The position numbers were made by a program, and so were the translations under genes. 64,000 bases of DNA, taken from NCBI GenBank assembly GCA_947561395.2, contig OX387182.1, forward strand, positions 41,843,949-41,907,948. Direction: 5' to 3'. Position 1 is the first letter of the stretch. Each line of letters opens with the position of its first letter. Positions 10,699 to 23,156 of this stretch are shown in pieces. Source of the stretch: Buxus sempervirens. Its lineage: Eukaryota; Streptophyta; Magnoliopsida; Buxales; Buxaceae. Below the pieces are notes generated by a model. The model was not told the DNA's origin. It was given only the letters and a program-made list of their open reading frames with translations, and did not search any database.

Positions 10699-11997
10699 CA
10701 AAAAAAAAGAACCGATAGAAAACAAGGCAAAACCTAAAATAATGAACCGTCCAAAACGTCACAGACCCCACCTTACATTGTCAGATTTGTTTGTTTTGAA
10801 TGATTCTGTTGACTTGGATGCATGATGCTCTAAAATTTATAAAGAAAAAGAGGGAAAAAGCCAAAAAAAGATTAGTAATTTTCAGCTAATTTTTATAAGT
10901 TTCCGATGTTAACTGAGATGGGGACATAATAACAACTTCAGTATCAAAATCCCTCCAAGTTGAGTCTATAATTTTACTTAAAAAAAGATGGCATTTAGTG
11001 GTCAACCTCCCAACACTTGTAGCGGCAGTCTTCAAACACTTCTTTATTCCACCAATTTAACCCGTTTTATACTCCATCGACCTATGTTGTATTTTGAGAA
11101 AGCCTCAAAATTTAGACTTAAATTTATGTTTTATCCCAATCCCACATTGAAAACTTATTTGAAGTTTTAACTTTTTATATTATTTGTCTATTAGTTTGTT
11201 TTTATCTCTTTTTCTTTAATTTATTTTTTACATGTTTGTATTTGGTGCTTTTTTGGCGATTTTCTAGCGCTTGAGCACCAAAACTGTTGATTTACGTTTG
11301 AAGTTTTTTAGAAGATTTTCTGGAGCTTGATCTCCAAATGCTTGTAGAAAACCCGAGAGTGGTACTTTTTTTAAGATTTTCTGGAGCTTGAGGGCCAAAT
11401 TTTTGTAGACAACCTGAGAGTGGTGCTTTTCTGGAGATTTTCTGAAGCTTGCATTTCAAGTGCCTGTTTTTAAATTTTTTATTTTTTGTATTAGGTGATT
11501 TGGTGTATTAATTTGTGCACTATTTAAAGGGGTTTTCTCTCATTTGTTAATAGAACTTCTAAAACCCTATTTGGGAGAAAACCCTAAGCTTTCATCATCT
11601 TATTCTTCATTCTTTCAACCTATGTCTGATCTAACTGCACTCAAGGACATTCATCGTTGTCAACATTGTTGTGCGATCTATCGGCAAGGTCTTGGATTGT
11701 TAAACGCTGGGAAACTTGACGCTATGAGCCCAACACACTGAGGGAATCAATCCGAAAGGGGACATCTAAAGGTTTCAAGTATAGAGATTTGTGAATCTCG
11801 CCTCAGTCATGATAAGTTCTTTCTGATCTATATTTTTTATTCTTCTAGATTACTGATTTAATTGACATCTTAACATCTGGGGTTTTCGTTTGGAATTATT
11901 GTGATTTGTGCTTGGTTTGGTTTTGATCTGCCTTTATTTTCACCAACAACCTATACCTCTCCATCTCTGAATCTCCTTCCCGCATCTCGCCTATGTC
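10699..11997. other. unassigned, possibly retrotransposon-derived DNA
   Basis: Contains three imperfect repeats of GATTTTCTGGAGCTTG (near 11260-11450). A block around 11520-11600 (CTATTTAAAGGGG..AACCCTAAGC) resembles a promoter and leader but cannot be tied to a family. The sequence is interrupted at 11998 by the solo LTR and resumes after 20086. Confidence 0.35.
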
Positions 11998-14643
11998 TGT
12001 AATGCTCCGGATCCAGGTTTATTTAATAATTCAAAAACTATAACTCTCAATGTTAACATGTGGCCCATAACATAAACTAAACCCAAAAATAATGGTAATT
12101 AATTTTAATTCATAATCAGAGTGCGAAAATAAGAATGAGAATCCTCAACCAAAGCGTGGCATAAGAATAATCAAAGTAATCAAATTAACCATTATCCAAC
12201 AAAATTCTCCAAATAATAAATGTCTGGTTCAAGGTCAACTAATAATCCCAAAACATCCCATAATCAAAAGTCCATAAGTCTCATATCAAATAAAAGTAAC
12301 AACCTCTAAACCTACACAGTAAAATAATCCTTCTCTCTGTATTCAAGGTAATCTCCTTGAGAATTAAACCTAGTAGCATCTTCAACGTTAAATTTTATAT
12401 AGTTCTAAACATGCTATAGATAATCAGTTTAAACAAAACAGATATAATCACAAAACAAAGCATATACGATAAGTCTTGTAGGACTCATGAAATAAAAAAG
12501 AGATAAGCCGACAAACTATACCAGTATGCTACCTAACCGAATTACGAGTGGGCCAACTGATACCAGTCAGGTTATTCGACGTTAAATTGAAGTACTCAAC
12601 CGATATCGGAGTGACTTAGCATGTACGGTCCAACCGATACCGGAGTGGATAACGTAGTAACCAACCAATACTAGAGCAACACCATCGTAAACATGATGGA
12701 ATGCCTATGACACAGAATCCGAACTCTATAAACCATTTTACTTATTAGCTACTCTATGGATCCATTTAGCGTTAAGCCCACTTGACAGTGGAAAACATAA
12801 ATACTGGGTAGGAGACATAAATCACAAATAGCCACATACGCGAAATGACATACGTGATATAACCAAACCCATATACATGAAAACATATTCATGTCTAAAG
12901 TAGACCCCATACGAGGAGACACATATATGTCAAGAACATGGTACTCAAATTTGGTTCAAGTGCGAATTAAATCATTTTGGAACTCAAAACATGTTCAAAT
13001 CGTCCAAATACAAGTGTCATTTTAGCAAATCATGCCCAAAATCTTTATAAAAAACCAAATAAAGTTGTTGCCAATTCAAACAATCTCAAAATACCCTAAT
13101 CTAGCTGATACATAGTTGAAATTCCATAAAAATAAGTTTAGAATAAAAAACTAGGTCAAAATCCCTAAATTATGAAAAACTATGGAGCACTCGTGTAAAA
13201 CCCCAAATTTTCCTTAAATAATAATATAAATTAATAAATAATATTCTTGAGAGTTATAATTGATGAAAATATTTTATTAATGTAGGGGATGATATAATTA
13301 GTGGAGATCCAGGGTTGGACACAGATCTGACCGTCCGATCATGAGATATCGAGGTATATGTTCTGATTAGGCAGTGTGTATAGGAAAGTTGTATGTGAGA
13401 TACATGAGATCAAGAGGTATATATATTAGTTTAATAACCTAAATCGTATACCTTGTATTCTCGTTCGTATGCTTCAACCGCAAGCGACAAACCAAGCTTG
13501 AATGACCGAGCGATTGAGGAAGACGAAGAAGGAGGAAGAAAGGACTGGGTTTTGGGTTCTTCATCGTCCAGGGTATTGCTGGGTGATAGAGAATCGTTGT
13601 TTAGAGAAGAGAAGGAGAAACCACGCACGTTCAAGAGGTAGGTGACACCGTTTACATTCGTTTTTGGTATTTACGTTCGTTTAATCGCTAAAACATGTTT
13701 TTATGAGATATAATGATGTACTTAGTTTGATAACCATGTTATAAGTATATTAGAATGATATTGGACGAGAAAAATCATGTTTTGAAATTGTTTATGTTCG
13801 TTTTCGGGAGACCGCCGACCTCGACTGTACTCAGCGATCCTCGGCGCTAGTTATAAATCTTAGACCGCCGAAGACCACTGGAAGACTTATCGTCGGCATC
13901 CTATTTTGCACTATCGTCGACCACAGACAGCCGAGGCGATCTTAGGCGCTCTGTGCAGAATTTCCTGATTTTCATAATTTCAAACCCTGATTCAATTCCA
14001 AACTATTTTTAGACAATTTTAATGATTAATTAAGATGTTTTAAGACCAAAATAAATTATCTAATTCCCTGTTTCACAGAAAAATAAATTAGGAAGATATT
14101 TAGGACATTAGTTGCCAAACTTTGAAAGTAATTGAGAAACCTAGTTTTTGGAAAACCTAACTACACTACAAAAAAGGACACTTTTACCGGTGGTAGCTTA
14201 CCACCAGTAAAACAACAATTGCTGCCGCTAAAACCATTTCCGGCGGTGACTCCTCTTGCCGTAAAAGATGCCGTCACTAATGCTTATAGCGGCGGTAAAA
14301 AACTTACCGCCGCTATTGCCCATTCATTACCGGCGGTAGATTACCGCCACTATTGCCCATTCATTACCGGTGGCAGTTTCCTGCCGCTATTGTTATCACT
14401 CATTACCGACGGTAAGTTACCGCCGCTATTGCCCATTCATTACCGGCGGTAGATTACCGCCGCTATTGTTATCACTCATTACCGTCGGGGATCACCGCCT
14501 CTAAAAATGGTATTTTAAAAAATTAAAAATGCCATCATGACTTTTAGCGGCGGTATTTCCCGCCGCTAAAAATCATTTAAAAAAATAAAAAAAATCATAT
14601 TAAAAAATAAAAAAATTTGCTGCTGTCGTTCAGCAGCATACAT

Positions 14644-14646
<3 letters not shown>

Positions 14647-14713
<67 letters not shown>
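14647..14713. repeat. (GA)n microsatellite inside the CACTA element
   Basis: About 33 GA units, then imperfect GA-rich sequence to about 14900. It generates long Ser/Leu-only open frames on the minus strand that are not genes. Confidence 0.95.
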
Positions 14714-14723
<10 letters not shown>

Positions 14724-15500
14724 AGAGAGATGGAGAGAGAGAACGAGAGATGGAGAGGGAAAGAAAGAGAGATAGAGAGAGATGGAGAGGGAGAGAAAGA
14801 GAGATAGAGAGAGAGAAATAGAGATGGAGAGAAAGAGAGATAGAGAGAGAGACAAAGAGAGATATAAAAGAGAAGGAGAGAAACATAAATATAAAGAGAA
14901 GAAGAGGGATTGAGACATACCTTGAAGAAAAGAAGAGACTCGGCGGGTATTTATAGACTCGAGTTTTAGCGGCGGCAAGTAGATTGCCGCCCTTAAACCT
15001 TACATTTTAGCGCGCCCGCGAGCTGAATTAAATTTGAAAATAGCGCTTAAACTTTTAGCGGCGGTAATTACCGCCCTAAAAGTACAGTCAAAATTGAAAT
15101 GCGGGGAAACGTCCCGCTTATACTTTTAGAAATGGTCTTTTAGGGGCGGTAACTGTCTTACCGCCCCTAAAAGTAATTTTTTGTTTTTTAATTAATGTCT
15201 TTTAGGGGCGGTAATGGGGTTACGGCCCCTAAAAAGGGACTTTTAGGGGCTGTAATTGGCTTACCGCCCCTAAAAGTCGATTTCTCTCTCCCACTGTAGT
15301 AATAGTTGAGTTTCTTTTAAAAAAATGAAAAAGTTCTTTACCGGCGGTTTAACCGCCGGTAAATAACATGTTATTGGGTTATTACCGGCGGTAAATTTCA
15401 CATGATTTCCCCTAAACACATTTTTTACCGGCGGTAATCGCCTCACAGCCCCTAAAAGGGTCTTTTAGGGGCGGTAAAAACCTTACCCGCCGCTAAAAGT

Positions 15501-15834
15501 GATTTTTTTGTTTTTTTAATATATGGTTTTTAAGGGCGATAAGAAGCTTACAGCCTCTAAAAAGAGACATTTAGGGGCAGTAAGGAATGTACCGCCGCTA
15601 AAAGTAATTTTTCGTTTTTTAATAAATGGCTTTTAGGGGCGGTAAGAAGCTTACGGCCCCTAAAAGAGTCTTTTAGGGGCGGTAATGAATGTACCGCTGC
15701 TAAAAGTAATTTTTTGTTTTTTTAATATATGGTTTTTAGGGGCGGTAGGAAGCTTACGGCCCCTAAAAAGAGACTTTTAGCGGCGGTACTGAAAGTACCG
15801 CCGCTAAAAGTAATTTTTTGTTTTTTAATATATG
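15501..15834. repeat. tandem array of palindromic modules, period about 104 bp
   Basis: The spacer TAATTTTTTGTTTTTTAATA begins near 15501, 15605, 15706 and 15811. Between spacers lie two short palindromes of the type TTTTAGGGGCGGTAA..TTACGGCCCCTAAAAG and TTTTAGCGGCGGTA..TACCGCCGCTAAAAG. Related palindromes extend on both sides (15060-15470 and 15840-16260). Confidence 0.85.
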
Positions 15835-16596
15835 GTTTTTAGGGGCGATAATGGGTTTACGGCCCCTAAAAGAGACTTTTAGGGGCGGTAATGAACCTAC
15901 CGCCGCTAATATATGGCTTTTAGGGGTGGGAAGGATCTCACCGCCTCTGAAAACCATCTTTTAGCGGCGGTAATAGGCTTACCGCCGCTAAAAGTGTCAT
16001 TACCGACGGACTGATACCGCCGGGAATAAGGCTTTTTTTGGCGGGACCTTCCTGCCAACTTGTTGCCAGCGGTAGATATGTTACCGCCGGTAAAACTTAC
16101 TATAGCGGCGGTACCTACCGCCACTAAAGGCTATTTCGCGCTGAAAAATGCGCGCCATAGAATTTTCGCGCGAAAAAAATGGTAGATTAATTTTTAGGAG
16201 TGGGAAGTGCTTTTACCGCCGGTAATAGTGCTTTTAGAGGCGGGAATTAGGTTACCGTCGCTAAAAGGCGCCGCTAATTCTGCTCGTTTTTGTAGTGCTA
16301 TTATTTAATTACTAGAACATCTTTTAAACTACACTATAAGCCAGAAAACTTAATAAAGAGAATTCAGAACTCAGATGACATGAATATTGAAGTAATTGAC
16401 AGATTTAACCTTTATATGCCGCTAGGCACCAACCCTTATAGAATATTATATTTTAGGGAATTTTGGAATCTAGTGGGCATAGCTGGTTATGGATCCATAG
16501 TTGTTGCTAGATAGCTGAGGGATATGACATTTGGGTTGAGTTTCTCCCTTGTGCGACGCGCTTCCTTTGCAAGTTAGTTTGTTTGGGAAGGTCCTA

Positions 16597-17759
16597 TGAA
16601 AGAGTAGGAGACTACTCTACAAGTCCTCGATCTACAACAATTTTGATCTTAACAATACATAAACATACACACAGAATTTATATGAGGAAACCTGAATCCA
16701 GATCCAGGAAAAACCTCGAGTCTATATGAGGCGTCTAACCCTTAGAATCTCCACTATTAAATGAAAAGCAATTACAAAGGAAAACACACTTAACCTTTAC
16801 AATTGAACTCACTCAACAGCAATCCACAGCTCGAATCCACGAACTGTAACACAACTTGAATCCACAAGCTGTAATTCACGATCAATCCAGATCGTAACAA
16901 TCACCTCAGAGCCCACTGAGATGATCCAATGCAATAGGAATCCACCTATGCATCCATCAAGCTCGATCACCAATCCAGGAGATCATACAATCATGTGAAG
17001 TTCCGAAATGAAGAAGAATCCTCAAACTTCAATTCCAGGAGATCTCTCTCAGATCTCCCCCTCACACGATCACCGACTCTCTAAAGATGAATTGATTGAA
17101 TCTCGAACACCTCAAGATCCAAATCGAATTGATCAAAAGAAAAAGTCCTTTTCAAAAAAACAGCTCGTCTATTTAAAGAAGAAAAACTCAGATCGCATCG
17201 AGCGCTGGTGGCGTCGCCTTGCGATCGGGGTAGACGGCTGGAAGCGAACTCAAGTCCCGCTCAAATCCAAATTGACCCAGTTAAGGGCGCGCTGCCAGCG
17301 CGCTGCTAGCGGGAGGGAACGCGGCATGTGCACAACTGATTTTTAGATTCTTCAATCTTGCTCTACGCTACCAGCGGCATGTCGGCGTCGTCTTACGACG
17401 CAGGTGCGCGTTCCTTACTTTCAAAGCATTGCATGACTCATGCGCAGTCAGCGGCGTATCAGTGTCGCCTTACGACGCAGGTGCGCGCTCTTTATTTTCA
17501 ATGCGCTATTTCACTTATGCGCTGCCAGCGGAGTGGTAGCGGCGTTGTTCCTCGCAAGTGCCTTTACGAAATATTCTTTATTTAGAAAACCTTACATTTC
17601 CTTGAGCTACCAGCGAAGTGGTAGCTGTGTGGCAACATCACCTTCCTCTTTACTAAATTCACAGAACTTACATTTTGATTCTGCACATCTTGAAGATTAT
17701 TAGAAGATATAATTTGTCAAACATTTGCCATATAAGGAGTGTGAGTTTTCACACTTACA
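16597..17759. mobile_element. short solo-LTR-like element (1163 bp)
   Basis: Begins TGAAAGAGTAGGAGACTAC, ends TTTTCACACTTACA, and is flanked by TCCTA on both sides (16592-16596 and 17760-17764). The family A copies at 1-1992 and 60452-62791 read straight through this point, proving an insertion. TG..CA ends with a 5-bp duplication and no coding sequence fit a solo LTR. Leader-like text such as TATATGAGGAAACCTGAATC is seen in copia-type LTRs, but family and orientation are not established. Confidence 0.75.
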
Positions 17760-20167
17760 TCCTATGTCTGTAGGGACACCCTGGTGAGCCACTGATGATT
17801 CCCTATACATGTGGATAAGCAACCATTTCCATGTATTGATTCTGGTGCTACATGCTGGTGGTACATGCCAACTCTGATGGGTACGTGTGCAATAAGTCAG
17901 TGACTACGGCTCTTGTCTAATCTGTGCTGCATGGGACTTGAGTATCATTAGTAGCATTGCTCCTAAGCCGCACGGTGGTATAGCGATTGGTCGAGAATCA
18001 TCTCAAAAGGTTTATCTATCTTTGTGAGTCCTACAATGACACTAAAATCAAACACTTGGTATTATTATTGTATACATGTTGGAGGCATATGTGATTGAGA
18101 TATTGGCCGGATGTGACTGTTTAGTGCATCCTAGCAAAGCATGAATTATGTTATTGATTTTGATATTGGATTCTTATATTAGAACTTGCTGAAATACATC
18201 TCTAGAACTGTTTATCATACTGTTTTGTATTCATGAATGATACGAATGATTATACGAGCTTGATTAGTCAATATTGCTTAATCGTGCATGAACTGTTATT
18301 TTACTTATATTAACTGTTTAGTCATGCATGTGTTACCTACTGGGATATTCGTATCTCACCCTACTTTTATTTCATTTTTCAGCTGATAAGCGAGAGGGGG
18401 ATCATAGTGATTTCCAGGAAGAGGTAGCTGAGTATTCACCGGAGGATTACTTTTATCCGGATATTGTTTGAGGTGGAGAATTGTTATAGACTTAGTTATA
18501 TTTGATAGACTATTATTCATTTGGATTTGATGTACTAGAGAGAGGAGAGAGATAGTAACCATTTTATTTTACCAGACTTTGATATTAATGATTGATGATT
18601 AACTTTAATGTTTATTTGAGGATTTTAGACTACACTTCCGTACATACTTGTTTCCGCACTCTGATAGTATAATAAAGTGAATGGATTATTTAATTCTACT
18701 GTCTGGTATATTATTGATGATGTATTTGATATGGGCCAGTAACACCTCGGATTTGGTTGTTGAACTGAATTCGGGTTGTTACAGTAGCGAACCGGGTTCG
18801 GGTCGGGTGCCGGTTTGCACTGACCCGGGTTCGGGGCTTTACAACTCGAGCCTAGTAGGGCATCTAATCGAGCGCTTAGTGTAAATCAATTCTAGGTATG
18901 GTCACTCGCTGTCGTGCTTGAGCGACAGTTCGGGCATTGGTTTTTGGGTTTAGGAATATTGGGCGTTCGATGTACCTTTCGAGCTCTAACTTAAGCATTG
19001 AACTCTCGGGTTTAGAATAAAAAAATACACACAGTCGAGATGCCTAATTAGGCGCTCAATCTATATTGAGCGGCCTAAACAAACAAAAGGGCGCCTGATT
19101 TGGCGCTTGAGCCAAATCTTGGGTGATAGTGCAATTCGCTATTTTTCCAATTTTATAAATTTTTCGAAATTCACATCTAAAACTATAGATCATAATTTTA
19201 AGACTTCACACCAATTCTAAGACATCTAATATCATCTTCCAAGCATGTTTAATCATTGCAAATCCGTCATGGCATTAAATCACAAGATTTATCAACTAAA
19301 AATCCACAAAACCATATGTATAATCACATATTCGATGGAAAACAAAAACTTGATTTTATGAAAGTTGTAAGGGGCTACTTACCTTGCTTCTTAGATGAAA
19401 ATATCCTCCAAAAGAATCTAGATATCACTGTCTTGCAAATCCAAAAGAAAACAACAATCTTCCTTGTCTAGATCATAATAACATGATCTTAGAATTTTAA
19501 CAGAACAACCTATTTGTATGGGATATATACATGGTCTGATCTGGTTTTCTTACCTCAAATCCGAATGAAAACACATCCTCCTCTCTCTAATCTAATCAAT
19601 ACCAAAACCAGCAAGAATCAAGGCTCTTGAAGAATATGAATAGAGGAAGAGAATGGCTACAACTACTCTCTTTGTCTCTCTTTTTTTTCCCTTCTTCTAT
19701 CGTATAAGCACTTTATATATTCTTTTTCTTCTTTATATTTTTGTCCAAGCTAAAAATCAACCCTAAAATTCATTCCTTATATAGTTTCCTTATTAATCCA
19801 GGAGATTTAATCCTAAGTAACTCAACTCAGCCATCCAACCCAAATCATCTAGCGGACCACACTATGAAGTGAATTTCAGCCAGCACTAAAACAATAATTA
19901 ATAATAATAATACTAATACTAAAATACAGCTCACCTTGGATTTAATTCTCCAAAACCCTCGGATCATCTTGCAACTCTTTGGGTTGATCCAAATCCTCAT
20001 TCTCTGCAATAAAATAATAATATTTCAATTATAATATTACTTTTATTTAATTATTTAATCATTAAAATTTGGGATTTTACAATGTCAGCCAAACATGTTC
20101 TCTCATCTGTTTAGTCTTTATCAATGAAAAATCCAAAGGGTATAAGTTTTATTATCTTAATTAGAGT

Positions 20168-20659
20168 ATGAGAATTGTTGAAACCGGTAATGCTAGATTT
20201 CTTGAAAATGATGAGATAAGTGAGAGTAGAAAGTCAAAGTTTGGATACTTGTTCCTATTAACTGGAGGAGCAATATCATGGAAAAGTGCTAAACGGACTA
20301 TTATTGCTGCATCCACTATGGAAGCAGAATTTGTAGCAATCTTTGAAGCCACAATTCAAGGATTATGGTTATGGAATTTTATTTCAGGACTTGGAATTGT
20401 CGACAATATTGCCAAGCCGCTAAAAATTTATTGTGATAATTCTACGGAAGTGTTTTTCTCCAAGAACGATAGATACTCTAATGGAGCCAATCATATGGAA
20501 CTTAATAATTTTGCTGTTAAGGAAGAAGTACAAAAACAATGAGTGTCTATTGTACATATAACTATTGAGCTCATGATTGCAGATCCATTAACAAAGGGTT
20601 TAGGACCAAAGACGTTGAAGGAAAATGTTGAAAGAATGGATCTTGAACGTAACCCTTAA
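20168..20659 (+). pseudogene. copia RNase H domain, degenerate
   Basis: The frame shows the typical order of copia RNase H: a serine-lysine rich [17 protein letters not shown] segment, STMEAEFVA with the catalytic Glu, [26 protein letters not shown] with a catalytic Asp, and after a stop at 20540-20542 the closing IADPLTKGL motif. The usual first catalytic segment (GYSDADFAG in the family) is degraded to an unrecognisable string. One in-frame stop and the lost first motif mark it as dead. Confidence 0.85.
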
Positions 20660-21054
20660 TGATGATATATGGATTGTGTGATTTATGATTTAGACACTTG
20701 AGAAATTTTAATAATGTGTTTTTGATTTATTCTTGTTGTCCATTATGCACATATATGAATGTAAATGGAAGAATGATAACAAGAATTGTCTATGACACAA
20801 GACATTATGTTGGACAATTAAATGTTTTCTCAATTTATGGATTGTGATAAGTGATTTGCTTATGTTGTGGTACATGGAAGGAAGTATATTGTTTGATTGA
20901 TGTACAACCACCATGACTCACATTAGTAAGTTATTTAATCATGGTATTATGATGATGATCAAATAAAGAGAAGATGGATTCAAATTTAATTTGCGCTTAA
21001 TGATATTCTCATCAATATCAATAATATTTATGTCATTTGGGCCAAGTGGGAGAT

Positions 21055-21584
21055 TGTTAAAAATTTTATGACCCACATGACATAAACCCATATTTAATTA
21101 TTGATTTAATATATGAGTTATTAATTTGCACCCGAAAGAATGTGTTTGATCATGAGAAATTGAACCCTAAGCTTATACTTTGATGGAAAATGAAGCGACC
21201 CGAACTGGTACTTGGGTGGTTATTGTTATGGGGATCCGGTCCTCTCTCTACCCTATATAAAGGCATAAGTCCATCGATTATGCAATTTATGAAAAATTCA
21301 AGAGTTAAATGAGAGAAACCTATATCCTATAGAATCAAGTGTACTCTGTTGACTAAAGAATCAAATCCGATTACAAGTGGGATTAAACTAGAGATGTCTA
21401 CCATTGATTCAAGTATCTGATTAACATGTGTATTAAAGAAAGTGGGATTAAAGATATATGAGATTTGAAAATATTTCATAGTGTGAATGTCATTAGGTCT
21501 TGTATGCCATCAATAAAGTAATTAACAACTTGTTCAACAAGATCATTGAATCAACCGATGATCAAATGTTTTGGTTTTGCTACA
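21055..21584 (+). mobile_element. copia 3' LTR (530 bp)
   Basis: Starts TGTTAAAAATTTTATGACCC directly after the purine tract CAAGTGGGAGAT and ends TTTTGCTACA at 21584. The following TCAGA would be the right target duplication; the left one is not in view. A TATA box lies inside at 21254-21261. Confidence 0.75.
21254..21261 (+). promoter_or_regulatory. TATA box of the copia LTR
   Basis: TATATAAA, preceded by CTCTCTCTACCC. It lies about 200 bp into the LTR, where the U3 promoter of copia LTRs normally sits. Confidence 0.6.
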
Positions 21585-21589
21585 TCAGA

Positions 21590-22060
21590 GATTGCTACTG
21601 GTAAATCTAACTTAGCTTTCTACTTCTTGAAAATCTAGGATCTGCTCCTTGAATTCATATAGTTTTAGTAAAAACCTGATGTCAAGAATAAAAAAAAGGC
21701 AATTAGATAGGGTTGGCAATTAGGGGATTTGTATAAGCAATTTGTAGATCTTAAGAAATGCTAGAGTTTTGAATCAGATATCTTGATTGATTCCTCATTT
21801 TATTATTTTCATGATGATGACGGTAGTTTTCAGCATATGAACTTGATATTTATACTCTCCATAATGCTGCGTTGGTAATCTTGAAATCCGATCATTTTGT
21901 TTTTAGCTTTATTTTTGTTTTTAATATATTTTACATCAATGATTTCTTGTCTCTTTTTTGTATTCTTTCTGCAAAACATTGGAAACGATGTTAACTTGTT
22001 AGATATGTTAGCCTTTAATGGTCTATTGCCTTTTTTAATCATCTATTGACAGAAATGCAA
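21590..22060. other. unassigned sequence between copia elements
   Basis: T-rich and possibly intronic. Nothing convincing as a gene was found. Confidence 0.4.
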
Positions 22061-23156
22061 TGTTAAAATCTTGTGAAAAACTCACAGTTTAGACTCCACT
22101 ACACCTAGAAGGAGGTGAATAGGTGTAATATTATGGAATTAAAAATTTATACTAATCAAAGATAAGTCCTTAATTAACAGGCATCCAAAAAGTCTAGCTA
22201 ATCTAAGTTAATCACAAGCCAAGTCATACAAATTGCAAAAATAAGTAATTCAAGTTAAGAGAAAATGAACACGCAATTTGGCGACGAAATGAAAACTCAA
22301 TTGGGAACTCTCAATGAGAAAAAACCTTTGGGCTATACAGGTGCCACCTAAAATAATTCACTAAAGAGAATGACTTAAAAATTGTAATTTAAACCACCCA
22401 ACATAGTCTCTGACACTTATAGACCAAGTACCTAAGGAACTCCTCAAGCTTGCACACAACAACTCTTAAGTGAATCCTCCAAACAAACTCGCACAACAAC
22501 CATAGGAACTCCCACGTATTATCTTCTCATAACTAGGAACTCTAAGGTATAAGATAGAAGATGAAGAAAAGAAAGGTTGATGGCTCAAGAGAAGAAAATA
22601 TTAAAGAGAATTTTCTCCAAGGCAAAACTAGGTTTTTTGTTCTCTCCCAAGATAGTCTAGGACATGCATAAGGAAGCTTAAATATATCTTGAAGAGTTTC
22701 TATTGTAGTAGGAAACAAATCCCTGAAACAGAACCTTCAAGATTAGAAACTCTTCTAAACACTCGAGCCTTGATCTCGCGTTCATCAAATGTTATTCACA
22801 AACTCATGTTGTCTTGGCTAGACGCTTGTATTTTGATCTTGCATTCATCATGTGTTGAAGCCGAACTCTTGTTATTTGGGCTGGACGCTCAAACTTTAAT
22901 GTCACGTTTCATCATGCATCAAATCAACCTTCTGTCAATATATCGGAACACTTGAACTTTGATCACGCATTCAGCGCGTGTTGATCCACCACTCAAAAAA
23001 TACTTCTATCGTGCAATAGTCAGCATATTCCACGTTCAAGTGCTAAACTAATTATACAGAGCACTCAATGTTAAAGCCTCACGGCCATCTTAGCTTCATT
23101 CTAAACACCTCATTTCAGAGTGTAAAAACACCACTCTGAAATGAAATTCTATAACC
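22061..23156. mobile_element. copia-type LTR or LTR fragment
   Basis: The segment near the left end, CTAGAAGGAGGTGAATAGG, is a phrase common near the start of copia LTRs of the SIRE/Angela type in plants. A TG start at 22061 and CA end at 23156 are possible, but the flanking bases do not match, so both borders are approximate. Repeated phrases such as GAACTTTGATCACGCATTCA occur near 22760-22990. No coding sequence. Confidence 0.5.
23111..23143. repeat. perfect 12-bp inverted repeat with 9-nt loop
   Basis: CATTTCAGAGTG (23111-23122) and CACTCTGAAATG (23132-23143) enclose TAAAAACAC. It sits at the right end of the copia-type LTR, where transcript 3' ends are expected, so it could be an RNA hairpin; function is unknown. 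Confidence 0.7.

Larger units (their letters stand above)
14164..16297. mobile_element. non-autonomous CACTA DNA transposon (2134 bp)
   Basis: The ends are CACTACAAAAA at the left and TTTTTGTAGTG at the right, the CACTA (En/Spm) signature, flanked by the 3-bp duplication CTA (14161-14163 and 16298-16300). The interior has no transposase. It is filled with inverted and direct copies of subterminal motifs such as TTTTAGCGGCGGTA and TACCGCCGCTAAAAG, probably binding sites for a transposase supplied by another element. An uninterrupted copy of the target with a single CTA exists at 61822-61824 (minus), so the insertion is proven by an empty site in the same window. Confidence 0.96.
13194..18843 (+). 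mobile_element. solo LTR, family A, with CACTA and short-LTR insertions
   Basis: Starts TGTAAAACCCCAAATTTTCC and ends GGGGCTTTACA; ACTCG flanks both sides (13189-13193 and 18844-18848). It is collinear, in the opposite orientation, with the LTR at 60452-62791 after two insertions are removed (14164-16297 plus its CTA duplication, and 16597-17759 plus TCCTA). With those gone it is about 2.3 kb. No coding sequence lies between, so it is a solo LTR. It inserted into the older LTR at 11998-20081. Confidence 0.93.
11998..20081 (-). mobile_element. solo LTR (family B/A-related) containing nested insertions
   Basis: Read on the minus strand it starts TGTAAAATCCCAAATT (20081) and ends GGAGCATTACA (11998), the usual TG..CA form. 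The five bases ATGTC stand on both sides (11993-11997 and 20082-20086), an exact target duplication. Removing the nested element at 13194-18843 leaves about 2.4 kb, the usual size of this LTR type, and no internal domain is present, so this is a solo LTR produced by LTR-LTR recombination. Near 12540-12680 it carries repeats of CAACCGATACCGGAGTG. Confidence 0.88.
20087..21584 (+). mobile_element. Ty1/copia remnant: end of pol plus 3' LTR
   Basis: Carries the C-terminal RNase H of a copia polyprotein (20168-20659), a 3' untranslated stretch, a purine-rich tract ending GGGCCAAGTGGGAGAT, and an LTR (21055-21584). Everything upstream of RNase H is missing, so the element is strongly 5'-truncated or rearranged. 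No matching 5' LTR is present in the window. Confidence 0.8.

Noticed and set aside
13431..13641. Short frames on both strands near 13431-13641
   Set aside because: They lie inside the family A solo LTR; the corresponding stretch near 62400-62530 is not open in the same way.
14566..14978. Two long minus-strand open frames rich in Ser and Leu
   Set aside because: They are the translation of the (GA)n microsatellite and its imperfect extension inside the CACTA element, not genes.
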